From the NCBI GenBank assembly GCA_045538895.1, contig JAZQEH010000013.1, positions 1 to 64,000 of the forward strand: DNA of 64,000 nt, given 5' to 3'. Below are positions 41,908 through 50,393 of the stretch, piece after piece. The notes below the pieces were generated by a model. The model had not been told where the DNA came from and searched no databases. It saw only the letters and a program-made list of their open reading frames with translations. The stretch comes from UMGS902 sp045538895 (GTDB taxonomy: Bacteria; Bacillota; Clostridia; Oscillospirales; CAG-272). The position numbers were made by a program, and so were the translations under genes. Each line of letters starts with the position of its first letter. Positions within the stretch are counted from its first letter, which is position 1.

Positions 41908-41936
41908 TTGACTATATACCGGCAAAATGATATAAT
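41908..41936 (+). promoter_or_regulatory. Sigma-A promoter of the RlmCD-like gene
   Basis: TTGACT (41908-41913), 17-nt spacer, TATAAT (41931-41936). The expected transcript start falls near 41943, at the first possible ATG, which favours the second ATG (41961) as the real start. Confidence 0.75.
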
Positions 41937-41960
41937 AAAAAGATGAAAGTTGGTGAGCAA

Positions 41961-43343
41961 ATGCTAAAAAAGAACGATATTTTCACCGTCGGAATCGAGG
42001 ATATGAACTTTCTCGGCTTCGGTGTTGCTAAAATTGACGGCATTGCCGTATTCATAAACGGTGCGGTTACGGGTGACGTAGCACGCATAAAGATTATCAA
42101 AACCGCAAAAACCTATGCAGTTGCAAGAGTTGAGGAGCTTGTTTCAAACTCGTCTGACAGAATAAGCGATACTTGCAAGGTGGCAGCATCCTGCGGCGGA
42201 TGTGCGTTTCGCTCGGTCAACTACGAATATGAAAAAGGTCTTAAAGAAAACTTTGTTAAAATGAGTTTTGTCAAGCAAGGCATGCGTGCCGTAAAGGTTG
42301 CACCGCTTACCTATGCAGGGCTTGAAAACTACCGCAACAAAGGTCAGTACCCTGTGCGTAAAAACGCATCGGGCGAAACGGTTATCGGGTTCTTTGCAGC
42401 AAAAAGCCACCGTGTGCTCGACTGTGCGGACTGCAATCTGCAAAACGCTGCGTTTGCACCTATTATTGAAGAAATCCGTGCTTTTTTGAACGAGTTTGAG
42501 GTTAGTATTTACGATGAAGAGAGCGGTAATGGGCTTGTTCGGCACATATACCTGCGTATCGGCGAAAAGACGGGCGAAATCATGCTTTGTATGGTGCTTT
42601 GCGGTGAAAAACTGCCTCACGAAGCTGAGTTTATAAAGCGAATCACAGAAAAGTTTCCTTCGGTAAAGTCGCTGTACGTAAACACTAACACAAAAGACAC
42701 AAACGTTGTGCTTGGCGACAAATACCGCCTGCTCTTTGGCAAAGAATATATTACCGATATTCTCTGCGACGTAAAACTCATGATCACCCCGCAATCATTT
42801 TATCAGGTCAACAGAGATGCGGCGGAATTGCTTTACCGCAAGGCGGCTGAACTTGCAGAATTTTGCGGCAATGAGCTGCTCCTCGACCTCTACTGCGGTA
42901 TAGGCTCAATTGGTCTTTCAATGGCAAAAAGCGTGAAAAAGCTTATAGGAATAGAGGTTGTCCCCTCCGCCATTGAGTGTGCAAAGAATAATGCCGAGCT
43001 TAACGGCATCAAAAACGCTTCTTTTTATTGCGGAGATGCGGCAAATACCGAGAAAATGCTTGATGCGGCAATGCAGAGCGAGGGAGAATTTGTTCCAGAT
43101 ACGGTTATCCTCGACCCTCCGAGAAAGGGCTGTGCCGAGGAATTGCTTGAATATATTTCAAAACTCGGTGTTGAAAAAATAATATATATCTCCTGTAATA
43201 GCGAAACTCTTGCACGTGATGCGAAATTCCTGTGTGAAAACGGTTATAGGATGGGCGAAGTGTATCCGTTTGATTTATTTCCAAGAACAGGACACGTGGA
43301 GTGCGTGACAAGTTTTAAGAGAAGCGGCAGTGTCCTTTCTTGA
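41961..43343 (+). CDS. 23S rRNA (uracil-5)-methyltransferase, RlmCD/RumA type, with TRAM domain
   Basis: Methylates uracil C5 in 23S rRNA with SAM. About 460 residues: TRAM domain (about 1-55), iron-sulfur cysteines in CKVAASCGGCAF (about 70) with another Cys at CADCNL, the SAM fold with LLLDLYCGIGSIGLSMA (about 305), VILDPPRKGC and the catalytic-Cys motif YISCNSETLARD. ATG 41961 has TTGGTGAG 5 nt upstream; the ATG at 41943 lies on the predicted transcript start. Followed by a paralogue at 43427. Confidence 0.9.
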   Translation: MLKKNDIFTVGIEDMNFLGFGVAKIDGIAVFINGAVTGDVARIKIIKTAKTYAVARVEELVSNSSDRISDTCKVAASCGGCAFRSVNYEYEKGLKENFVKMSFVKQGMRAVKVAPLTYAGLENYRNKGQYPVRKNASGETVIGFFAAKSHRVLDCADCNLQNAAFAPIIEEIRAFLNEFEVSIYDEESGNGLVRHIYLRIGEKTGEIMLCMVLCGEKLPHEAEFIKRITEKFPSVKSLYVNTNTKDTNVVLGDKYRLLFGKEYITDILCDVKLMITPQSFYQVNRDAAELLYRKAAELAEFCGNELLLDLYCGIGSIGLSMAKSVKKLIGIEVVPSAIECAKNNAELNGIKNASFYCGDAANTEKMLDAAMQSEGEFVPDTVILDPPRKGCAEELLEYISKLGVEKIIYISCNSETLARDAKFLCENGYRMGEVYPFDLFPRTGHVECVTSFKRSGSVLS

Positions 43344-43425
43344 GAAGAAAGGACCAAAGAAAAACTATAATAAAGGTTTGGAGAGCGTGAGAACCTTTCC
43401 TTAAAAGGTTCTCACAACCTATACT
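43333..43425. repeat. Structured intergenic repeat (hairpin module, inverted short copy)
   Basis: Reverse-oriented, shortened relative of the module at 3727-3852: GTCCTTTCTT/AAGAAAGGAC stem, CAAAGAAAAACTATAA, AAAGGTTTGGAG, and the hairpin GTGAGAACC/GGTTCTCAC. Its left end overlaps the last codons of the methyltransferase gene, so that gene may owe its C-terminal end to the insertion. The copy separates the two paralogous methyltransferases. Confidence 0.7.
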
Positions 43426-43426
43426 T

Positions 43427-44614
43427 ATGTCTTACGAAAATTTCAAATGTCCCATATACAAAAAATGCGGTGGGTGCCAGCTTGACGTTACTTATCCGCA
43501 ACAGCTTTCTTACAAGCAACGCACCGTTATAAAAATACTCGGCCGCTACTGTCGGGTGTTACCTATAATAGGCATGGACAACCCACTCAATTACCGCTGC
43601 AAGGTAAGCGTTGCATTCGGCTACTCACGTGGTCAGGTAATAAGCGGCATATGGCAGTCCTCAAGCGGCAGAATTGCAAAAACCGACTTTTGCTCCCTTG
43701 AAGACAAACGTGCGGAGCATATTATCAAAGCAATTAAAAAACTGCTTCCCTCTTTTAAGCTGAAAACCTATGACGAGCTTTCGGGCAGCGGCTTTTTACG
43801 CTTTGTAACTATCAGAATCGGCAAGCAAAGCGGCGAAATTCTTGTTGCACTCGGTACCGCAAAAGGTGCTTTCCCTCCGCTTAAAAACTTTATTCAAGCA
43901 CTTGTTAAAGAGTGTCCCGAAATTACCACAATCACACGGAACATAAGCACCGACCGCTTGAACCTTTTGCTCGGCAAGGACGAAACCGTTCTCTACGGCA
44001 ACGGCTATATTACCGACAGTCTTTGCGGCTACAAATTCAAGATTTCGGCTCGCTCATTCTTTCAGGTAAACCCCACCGCTACCGAAAAGCTCTACTCCAC
44101 CGCAGTGGAATTTGCAAATCTTAGCGGTGATGAAACCGTGATTGATGCATACTGCGGCGTTGGTACAATCGGAATCATTGCATCGGGCAAAGCGAAAAGC
44201 GTTATCGCCGCCGAGCAAAACAGTGATGCCGCAAAAAACGCCGCCGAAAACGCTCTACTTAACGGCGTCAAAAACTACCGCATTGTTAACGGCGATGCAG
44301 GAGAGTTCATGGAAGAAATGGCGAAAAACGGCGAAAGTGCCGATGTGGTTTTCACAGATCCGCCACGTGCAGGATGCTCAAAGCAGTTTTTAAAGTCACT
44401 TATAACCCTTGCACCAAGCAAAATCGTTTGCGTTTCATGTAACCCCGAAACTCTTGCAAGAGATTTGTATTTTCTCACTAAAAACGGCTACAAAGCAGAG
44501 AAAATACAACCCGTGGATATGTTTCCTTACACAAAACACGTGGAGTGCGTTGTTTGTTTGAGTAGGGAAAAGGCCGACGACTATATTCGTATTTCTGTGC
44601 ATACAAGGACTTGA
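43427..44614 (+). CDS. RlmCD/RumA-like rRNA uracil-5 methyltransferase paralogue without TRAM domain
   Basis: 395 residues. It starts directly with the iron-sulfur cysteine motif CPIYKKCGGCQL (about 8-19), plus Cys in KTDFCSLED. The SAM domain has VIDAYCGVGTIGIIASG (about 240), VVFTDPPRAGC and the catalytic CVSCNPETLARDL. It ends FPYTKHVECVVCLSRE and an extra tail of about 10 residues. Compared with the upstream paralogue it lacks the TRAM domain, so it may modify another uracil. No strong Shine-Dalgarno was seen (weak, behind the repeat). Confidence 0.88.
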   Translation: MSYENFKCPIYKKCGGCQLDVTYPQQLSYKQRTVIKILGRYCRVLPIIGMDNPLNYRCKVSVAFGYSRGQVISGIWQSSSGRIAKTDFCSLEDKRAEHIIKAIKKLLPSFKLKTYDELSGSGFLRFVTIRIGKQSGEILVALGTAKGAFPPLKNFIQALVKECPEITTITRNISTDRLNLLLGKDETVLYGNGYITDSLCGYKFKISARSFFQVNPTATEKLYSTAVEFANLSGDETVIDAYCGVGTIGIIASGKAKSVIAAEQNSDAAKNAAENALLNGVKNYRIVNGDAGEFMEEMAKNGESADVVFTDPPRAGCSKQFLKSLITLAPSKIVCVSCNPETLARDLYFLTKNGYKAEKIQPVDMFPYTKHVECVVCLSREKADDYIRISVHTRT

Positions 44615-44661
44615 GAAAAGGATAACCTGATCGATAACCTATACTTATGGAGGTGTTCTAT

Positions 44662-44976
44662 ATGTTTGACATTACTGTTGATGATGTCCTAAAAGTTTAT
44701 GAACAGCTGAAAGACAGATATGATTTGCTCCTGACCACCACCTCTGAACTGGATGAAGGTTTTACTGTGGATTGTCCTATCATTGTAGGTAAAGCCCATG
44801 GACAAATTATCGAATTGTACGAAGACGGTGGTGACTTTATTCTGGATGTGATGGATGCGGAACAAACAAAGGGCACCCACTGGCATCCCAACGATGTAGA
44901 AGGTGCGATAGGTTATATTGTAGAATTCATGGAAGGTAAATCGGATTACAAAATGTATCCTTTCAAGCAAGTGTAA
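44662..44976 (+). CDS. Small acidic protein of unknown function
   Basis: Not recognised. 104 residues from ATG 44662, which has GGAGGT 7 nt upstream; an in-frame ATG at 44647 overlaps this site and is unlikely. Mixed alpha/beta content with VDDVLKVYEQLKDRY, CPIIVGKAHGQIIELY, THWHPNDVEGAIGYIVEFM. No signal peptide or membrane helix. Single small acidic proteins like this often prove to be immunity proteins, but nothing here shows a toxin. Base use (CTG, ACC codons) differs from the methyltransferase genes before it. Confidence 0.65.
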   Translation: MFDITVDDVLKVYEQLKDRYDLLLTTTSELDEGFTVDCPIIVGKAHGQIIELYEDGGDFILDVMDAEQTKGTHWHPNDVEGAIGYIVEFMEGKSDYKMYPFKQV

Positions 44977-45012
44977 GGTGTTTAAACGAGATATAATGTT
45001 TGAAATATCCGT

Positions 45013-45102
45013 TTGCCAAATGCCAATATGATAAATACTTTGGTAGACTCCCTACCTAAAGGGACAACTGTGGAGTGTGTTGTGTCACTCGACAAGAAAT
45101 AA
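45013..45102 (+). pseudogene. Possible 3' relic of an RlmCD-like methyltransferase gene
   Basis: A short open stretch ends in SLPKGTTVECVVSLDKK and a TAA at 45100-45102. It aligns without gaps to the end of the 43427 product (DMFPYTKHVECVVCLS), including VECVV. No ribosome binding site or full domain precedes it. It may be the stub of a third paralogue displaced when the 44662 gene arrived. The match is short, so chance is possible. Confidence 0.35.
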
Positions 45103-45139
45103 TACAAAAATATAAATCTTAATCGGTCAATATGTTACC

Positions 45140-45511
45140 GTGCCCAAAACATATAGTTTGTACATGCTAAAAAAGAAAAACAAGATTTTCATCACTCCCG
45201 CAGAAAAGAAATCTGGAGCACATTTTGAATTCCGCTATTCTTGGTTAGAAGAGAATTCTTTATACGTGCCAGTGAGCAAAGACACTATCTTTTTCAAAGA
45301 ATACTTTAAGTATTTGGAACCCACAGAAACCCCGGATGGAGGAACAAAATTTGACGGTTGCGGTATAAACTATTATACAAAAAAGCAAGCCAGAATAATA
45401 TTCGAAAGAATACAAACAGATAAGCCCAAAGAGTACATGGTATTGCTTGCTTGGCTTGAAAAATTTTTAGCAGATTCTTCAGAAAACGGATTTTATATAT
45501 TAGGCGTTTAA
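45140..45511 (+). CDS. Hypothetical small protein
   Basis: Not recognised. 123 residues from GTG 45140, or 115 from ATG 45164; neither has a good ribosome binding site. Basic N terminus (YMLKKKNKIFI), then FEFRYSWLEENSLYVPVSK, DGCGINYYTKKQARIIFERI and an acidic C-terminal helix (MVLLAWLEKFLAD). Soluble. It and 44662 are isolated between conserved genes, A+T-rich, and probably acquired. Confidence 0.5.
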   Translation: MPKTYSLYMLKKKNKIFITPAEKKSGAHFEFRYSWLEENSLYVPVSKDTIFFKEYFKYLEPTETPDGGTKFDGCGINYYTKKQARIIFERIQTDKPKEYMVLLAWLEKFLADSSENGFYILGV

Positions 45512-45580
45512 TCAGCTTTGATAGCAAAGCGGATGCTTGTGAACTGCGTAACGCTATGATTTTAGGAGATTAAAAAACAT

Positions 45581-46210
45581 ATGACTAACACCTACATTTT
45601 TGATATGGACGGGACGCTTATAGACTCGGTTTATGCACTTGACAATTCAACACGTGCTTTTTTAGACGAGCTTGGCATTGACTATCCCGAAAATATCGTT
45701 GAAATAATCACGCCTCTCGGATACACCGGTGCGGCGGAATACATACAGTCCCTCGGCGTTGACAAAACCGTTGACGAGCTGACAGATATTATGAAAAACG
45801 GCATGATAAAAGAATACGAGCAAAGCATCCCTGCAAAACCCTTTGCTGTCGAAGTTTTAAAGAAACTGCATGATGCAGGCAACCGCCTTTGCATACTCTC
45901 TGCAAGTCCGCACTTTTTAATTGACCCTTGCGTAAAAAGACTTGACATTGAAAAGTTTTTTGATCATATCTGGTCTACAGACGACCTCGGCTTGAAGAAA
46001 TCCGATACCAAAATCTATTCTGCGGTTGCAGAAGCACTCGGCACCGCCGTTTGCGACTGCGTGTTTGTTGACGACAATCTCACCAACATCAAAACCGCCA
46101 AAGCCGCAGGCATGCAGACTATTGCCGTGTATGACCTGACAAGTGCAGGAAGTGCCGATGAAATGAAAAAAGCTGCAGACAGGTATATTTATACATTTGA
46201 AGAGTTTTAG
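45581..46210 (+). CDS. HAD-superfamily hydrolase (phosphoglycolate phosphatase-like)
   Basis: 209 residues of the HAD-IA type. Motif I FDMDGTLIDS with both Asp residues (about 7-16), a four-helix cap (about 20-90), motif II ILSASPH, the Lys of motif III near LGLKKSD and motif IV VDDNLTNIKTAKAAG. Likely a small-metabolite phosphatase; substrate not predictable. ATG with AGGAG 12 nt upstream. Confidence 0.88.
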   Translation: MTNTYIFDMDGTLIDSVYALDNSTRAFLDELGIDYPENIVEIITPLGYTGAAEYIQSLGVDKTVDELTDIMKNGMIKEYEQSIPAKPFAVEVLKKLHDAGNRLCILSASPHFLIDPCVKRLDIEKFFDHIWSTDDLGLKKSDTKIYSAVAEALGTAVCDCVFVDDNLTNIKTAKAAGMQTIAVYDLTSAGSADEMKKAADRYIYTFEEF

Positions 46211-46212
46211 TA

Positions 46213-46325
46213 ATAATTGTCAGAACCTTTTTGTAAAAACAAATTGTCTGTAGCCGCGGCTACTTATTAAATATTTTACAGTTTTTCTTTGGTTCTTTCT
46301 TTTTAAGAAAGAACACCTTCGTTCC
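46213..46325. repeat. Structured intergenic repeat (hairpin module, copy lacking the first stem)
   Basis: Shares AACCTTTTTGTAAAAA, TTGTCTGTAGCC/GGCTAC, TATTAAATATTTTACAG, and the GTTCTTTCTT/AAGAAAGAAC stem with 3760-3852. The right side keeps CCTTCGTT. The first hairpin is lost and the left end TAATAATTGT may be a trace of the terminal repeat. It lies between convergent genes. Confidence 0.7.
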
Positions 46326-46361
46326 AAAAAAGAGTATCAGCATAGCTGATACTCTTTTTTT
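46326..46361. terminator. Bidirectional terminator between HAD and vanY genes
   Basis: Stem AGAGTATCAGC/GCTGATACTCT with a 3-nt loop, A-run before and T7 after. It ends the long minus-strand operon from yicC to vanY. Confidence 0.85.
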
Positions 46362-47616
46362 ATTCATTCTCTTTAAGATACTGTGTATACTCCTCAAGGC
46401 ACATATCAAGGCGGTGCATTTCACTTGCGTGATAGCGGCCCACAAAGCGATAATGCCACGGCTCAAAGCTGTAACCCGTGATATCCTCCTTACCCTCGGG
46501 GAAACGGAGAACAAAACCGAACTTATAGCAGTTGTTTATAAGCCATGTATAAACCTCCTGCTTTGCAAATCTCTGCGAAGCACTGCCGAGATTGTGCATG
46601 TCAACGCAAAGACCTGTCTGGTGTTCGCTGGTGCCCGGACGTGCAGAATAGGTGTCAACCTCTTTTTGTGCCTGCTCTCTTGACCAATCGGGGTGTTCAG
46701 CCATTTCATTATTCGTATAAACACCGTAGAGGTATTCCTGCTTATCGTATGAACGGTAACCGCTTGTTACCGAAACGTCGGTATATCCGGCAGCACGCAT
46801 TTCAATATAGAGTGCCTGCAATGCCTTTTCTGCGGTTTCTACCATTTTTTCACTTCTGCCATCCTGCCTTACGTTGGTAATCGGCACAAGATTTTCGGGA
46901 ATGTACGTTCCGTCAATGGGATTCTCACGGTTAACCAGAATAAGAAATGCGTCTGTATCCTCAGGACACATATATTCTTCAAATTCCGAAATGTCGGACA
47001 CAAAGCTGTATGTCGGTGCAACCTTAACTTCATCCGTCGGCTGTGTAACCGGAGCGTCAACACTGCCTGTAAAGCCAACGTCCTCATAATTCGGATTTTC
47101 CTTAGTGCTTGAATTATACTCGCCGCGAAGCACAGTAAGCGTATTCTTTTCAAACTTTACGTCAATACCCGCCATATTCTCTTTGACAAAATCAAGCGGC
47201 ACAAATATACCTCTGCTCTTTACAACCGCAGGTGCAAACATATCATGTGGACGGTCATTTACCGTTGCAGTTCTGTCTCCGTTTGCAAGTAAAACTCGCT
47301 GCTCCGAATGACGTGCATAGAACACCTTTTCTTCTGCGGTGCCGGTAACCGTCATTTCGCAAATCTTTGCAATATCGTCAAAGCAAACCAAGAGAAGACC
47401 GTTTGAAGAATATGCCTCCTCGCCCGAAAGCTTGTATGTATTGTCTTCTGTGACACCGAAAATATAGGTAACCGCACTGTGCTTTTCGTCAGTACCGAAA
47501 AAGTCGAGTGCGAAAAACGCAACTACGATTGCGGCAAGCACAAAAAACACTACAAAGAAAACCGTAATCGCACTTGACGAATTTCTGTGTTTTTTTACCA
47601 TTCTTGAATTGTTCAT
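46360..47616 (-). CDS. VanY-type D-alanyl-D-alanine carboxypeptidase with copper-amine-oxidase-like stalk domain
   Basis: 418 residues, outer face of the membrane. Basic start, membrane helix (about 17-40, AITVFFVVFFVLAAIVVAFFA), a domain at about 60-165 like the CuAO-N stalk seen in Firmicutes wall proteins (NDRPHDMFAPAVVKSRGIFV, NTLTVLRGEY), and the peptidase M15B/VanY domain at about 220-405: VTSGYRSYDKQEYLYG, SARPGTSEHQTGLCVDMHN with zinc His and Asp, and EPWHYRFVG with catalytic Glu and zinc His. It trims the terminal D-Ala of stem peptides. Last gene of the long operon, 8 nt after the 47625 gene. Confidence 0.9.
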   Translation of the reverse strand: MNNSRMVKKHRNSSSAITVFFVVFFVLAAIVVAFFALDFFGTDEKHSAVTYIFGVTEDNTYKLSGEEAYSSNGLLLVCFDDIAKICEMTVTGTAEEKVFYARHSEQRVLLANGDRTATVNDRPHDMFAPAVVKSRGIFVPLDFVKENMAGIDVKFEKNTLTVLRGEYNSSTKENPNYEDVGFTGSVDAPVTQPTDEVKVAPTYSFVSDISEFEEYMCPEDTDAFLILVNRENPIDGTYIPENLVPITNVRQDGRSEKMVETAEKALQALYIEMRAAGYTDVSVTSGYRSYDKQEYLYGVYTNNEMAEHPDWSREQAQKEVDTYSARPGTSEHQTGLCVDMHNLGSASQRFAKQEVYTWLINNCYKFGFVLRFPEGKEDITGYSFEPWHYRFVGRYHASEMHRLDMCLEEYTQYLKENE

Positions 47617-47624
47617 TTATACCC

Positions 47625-48176
47625 TCACTTTGTTTCTATAACGAAAAAGAACGGAGAAGTTGCTGAATTTACAATATTAACCTTGGTAATACAATACTGA
47701 AAACGGCTTATAGTGCTGAAATACTCCTCAAGCATCTCGCCTTCGAGTCTACCCTCCTCATGTCCCGGATAAACTGCAACAAGCAATATAGCATCGCTAT
47801 CCATGAGGCTCATCGCACCCTTTACTGCAGCAAGAGTGCTCTCACGCATGGTAGTTACCTCGTGATGTCCGTGACCGGGGAGATAACCGAGATTGAACAT
47901 ACCTGCCTTGAACTTTTCGCTTATATGGTCAAGCACGTTGGCATGGCTGTCATGAATAAGCGTGTAATTTGAAAAACCGCAGCCCTCAAGACGCTTTCTG
48001 GTTGACTCAACCGCATCTGCCTGAATGTCAAAGGCATAAACTCTTCCATTTTCACCAACGGTGCGGCAAAGAAACTCGGTATCGTTTCCGTTGCCCATTG
48101 TAAAATCCACGGCTACATCGCCCTCACCGAGGTGAGAGCGAATAAAAGCCTTATGCATATCAAGTAAATCTATCAT
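47625..48176 (-). CDS. mnmM: Class I SAM methyltransferase, MnmM (YtqB) type
   Basis: 183 residues of the family that includes B. subtilis YtqB/MnmM, which methylates nm5s2U34 of tRNA. Markers: GDVAVDFTMGNGNDTEFLCR (SAM loop, about 17-36), VYAFDIQADAVESTR, FNLGYLPGHGHHEVTTM and a C-terminal SPFFFVIE. Assignment to tRNA is from the family. 15 nt after cysS. Confidence 0.85.
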   Translation of the reverse strand: MIDLLDMHKAFIRSHLGEGDVAVDFTMGNGNDTEFLCRTVGENGRVYAFDIQADAVESTRKRLEGCGFSNYTLIHDSHANVLDHISEKFKAGMFNLGYLPGHGHHEVTTMRESTLAAVKGAMSLMDSDAILLVAVYPGHEEGRLEGEMLEEYFSTISRFQYCITKVNIVNSATSPFFFVIETK

Positions 48177-48191
48177 TTTTAACCTACGGAT

Positions 48192-49628
48192 TTATTTTTC
48201 TATTTTATAAGTTGTTCCCTCTTTGGTGTCTACAAGCACAACGCCCTTTTCAAGAAGCTCTGCACGGATAGCATCCGCTCTTGCATAGTCCTTTGCCTTC
48301 TTTGCTTCGGCACGCTCAACAATCTTTGCTTCGATTTCTGCCGCAAACGCACTGTCTACAGCATCGTCGCTCTGTGTATTTTCACCCTCAAGCGATGCCT
48401 TTGCACTGTCAACAAGGTCAAGGCCGAGAACGTAGTCAAAGTCCTCAATAAGTGCAAGCTTTGTTGCAGGAGTGGTGTCCGCCTTTAATACGTCATAAAC
48501 TGCGGTAATACCAAGCGAAGTGTTAAGGTCATTGTCAAGTGCCGCACAGAAGCCTGCCTTAAGGCTGTCAAATGCCGCCTTGTCAATTTCGCCCTGCTCT
48601 GCCTTAAGCAAAGTCACGATACGTGCAATAATCTTGTTGTACGCAATAGCCGCATTGTCAAGGTTTTCATATGAGAACACAAGCGACTTGCGGTAGTGCG
48701 ACTGCAAGCAGAAAAGACGGTAAACAAGCGGATTGTAGCCCTTGCTTTCAAGCAGAGAAACCGTGAGGAACTCGCCGCTCGACTTGCTCATTTTACCCGA
48801 ATTTGTATTCAGGTGGTGAACGTGGAACCAATAATTGCACCACTTGTGACCGAGATACGCTTCACTCTGTGCAATTTCGTTTGTGTGGTGGGGGAAAGCG
48901 TTGTCGATACCGCCGCAATGGATATCGAGATCCTCACCGAGGTGCTTCATGCTTATACACGAGCACTCAATATGCCAACCGGGGTAACCGATGCCCCAAG
49001 GGCTGTCCCACTTAAGCTCCTGATCGTCAAACTTCGACTTTGTGAACCAAAGAACAAAGTCTGCCTTGTTGCGTTTGTTGCCGTCTTCTTCAACACCTTC
49101 ACGCACACCTACTTCAAGGTCTTCTTCCTTGAAGTCATTGAATACGTAGTATTGTGCAAGCTTTGAGGTGTCAAAATAGATGTTTCCGCCTGCCTCATAA
49201 GCAAAACCCTTTTCAATAAGTCCCTCAATAACCTTGATAAACTCATCAATACACGAGGTTGCAGGCTCAACAACGTCAGGAGTCTTTATATTAAGCTTTT
49301 TGCAGTCTGCAAAGAAAGCATCTGTATAATACTTTGCAATCTCCATTACGGTCTTTTTCTCACGGCGTGCGCCTTTCAGCATCTTGTCTTCGCCCGTGTC
49401 AGCATCGCTTGAAAGATGTCCTACGTCGGTGATGTTCATAACACGCTTAACATCATATCCCACATAGCGAAGATACTTTTCAAGCACGTCCTCCATTATG
49501 TAGCTGCGAAGATTGCCGATATGTGCATAGTGATACACGGTAGGGCCGCAGGTGTACATTTTTACCTTGCCTGCAGTATTGGGAACAAACTCATCTCTTT
49601 GTCTTGTTAAAGTATTGTAAATAAGCAT
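48192..49628 (-). CDS. cysS: Cysteinyl-tRNA synthetase
   Basis: 478 residues, class I. Zinc Cys and HIGH-like motif in CGPTVYHYAHIGNLRSY (about 27-43), further zinc ligands CSCISMKHLG and HTNEIAQSEA, and KMSKSSGEFLTV (about 268). A helical anticodon domain follows. The gene directly follows cysE (17 nt), coupling cysteine synthesis to charging, an arrangement common in Firmicutes. No T-box between them. Confidence 0.96.
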   Translation of the reverse strand: MLIYNTLTRQRDEFVPNTAGKVKMYTCGPTVYHYAHIGNLRSYIMEDVLEKYLRYVGYDVKRVMNITDVGHLSSDADTGEDKMLKGARREKKTVMEIAKYYTDAFFADCKKLNIKTPDVVEPATSCIDEFIKVIEGLIEKGFAYEAGGNIYFDTSKLAQYYVFNDFKEEDLEVGVREGVEEDGNKRNKADFVLWFTKSKFDDQELKWDSPWGIGYPGWHIECSCISMKHLGEDLDIHCGGIDNAFPHHTNEIAQSEAYLGHKWCNYWFHVHHLNTNSGKMSKSSGEFLTVSLLESKGYNPLVYRLFCLQSHYRKSLVFSYENLDNAAIAYNKIIARIVTLLKAEQGEIDKAAFDSLKAGFCAALDNDLNTSLGITAVYDVLKADTTPATKLALIEDFDYVLGLDLVDSAKASLEGENTQSDDAVDSAFAAEIEAKIVERAEAKKAKDYARADAIRAELLEKGVVLVDTKEGTTYKIEK

Positions 49629-49645
49629 AATCTATCTCCAAAGGT

Positions 49646-50365
49646 TTAATTTTCTTCTTTTTCTTTAGCTTCAAGCTTTTTTTCAAGCTCGTAAATTCTG
49701 CGTTCAACACGGCAGATCTCCTGTGCAACAGGGTCGGGGATATGAACCTGGTCAAGCTGGTCGCCCACCTTGACTCCGTTTATTCTCACTACCCTTGCAG
49801 GTACACCAACCGCAGTTGCCTTTTCAGGCACCGCCTCAAGCACTACCGCATTTGATGCGATTTTGGCACCGTCGCCCACCTTAAAGGGGCCAAGTACCTT
49901 GGCACCGCTACCCACCATGACATTATTGCCGAGCGTGGGATGACGCTTGCCGACGTCCTTACCGGTACCGCCAAGAGTAACGCCCTGATAAAGCGTGCAG
50001 TTATCGCCAATCTCGGCAGTTTCGCCTATGACAACACCACTGCCGTGGTCAATAACAAGTCCCTTACCAATGGTTGCGCCCGGGTGAATCTCGATGCCGG
50101 TCAAAAACTTTGCGCCCTGACTTATTGCACGTGCCGTAAACTTATGCCCCTTTTTGTGAAGTGCGTTTGCCACACGATGTAATTGCACCGCATGAAAACC
50201 CGAATAAAGCAGCATAACCTCAAGGTCGCTCGTTGCCGCAGGGTCACGGTCACGGATAGCCGCAACGTCATATTTAACGCTTTCTACGGCTTTTTTCACG
50301 TTTCTCTTTACCTTTTTCAAATCAGGCAAGGTCACATCTATATTAAGCTTTATTTTCTTACCCAT
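49646..50365 (-). CDS. cysE: Serine O-acetyltransferase
   Basis: First step of cysteine synthesis, from serine and acetyl-CoA to O-acetylserine. 239 residues: an N-terminal helical part, then left-handed beta-helix hexapeptide repeats with IHPGATIGKGLVIDHG (catalytic His and Asp region), VVIGETAEIGDNCTLYQGVTLGG and KRHPTLGNNVMVGSGA. C-terminal tail charged and helical. 28 nt after rsgA. Confidence 0.94.
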   Translation of the reverse strand: MGKKIKLNIDVTLPDLKKVKRNVKKAVESVKYDVAAIRDRDPAATSDLEVMLLYSGFHAVQLHRVANALHKKGHKFTARAISQGAKFLTGIEIHPGATIGKGLVIDHGSGVVIGETAEIGDNCTLYQGVTLGGTGKDVGKRHPTLGNNVMVGSGAKVLGPFKVGDGAKIASNAVVLEAVPEKATAVGVPARVVRINGVKVGDQLDQVHIPDPVAQEICRVERRIYELEKKLEAKEKEEN

Positions 50366-50393
50366 ATGATACCTCGCAAATCAATTAAAGTTT

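Noticed and set aside
48192..50365. Idea that cysE-cysS mark a separate operon with its own promoter
   Set aside because: Gaps of 17 and 28 nt and no recognisable -35/-10 pair; treated as part of the long run from yicC.
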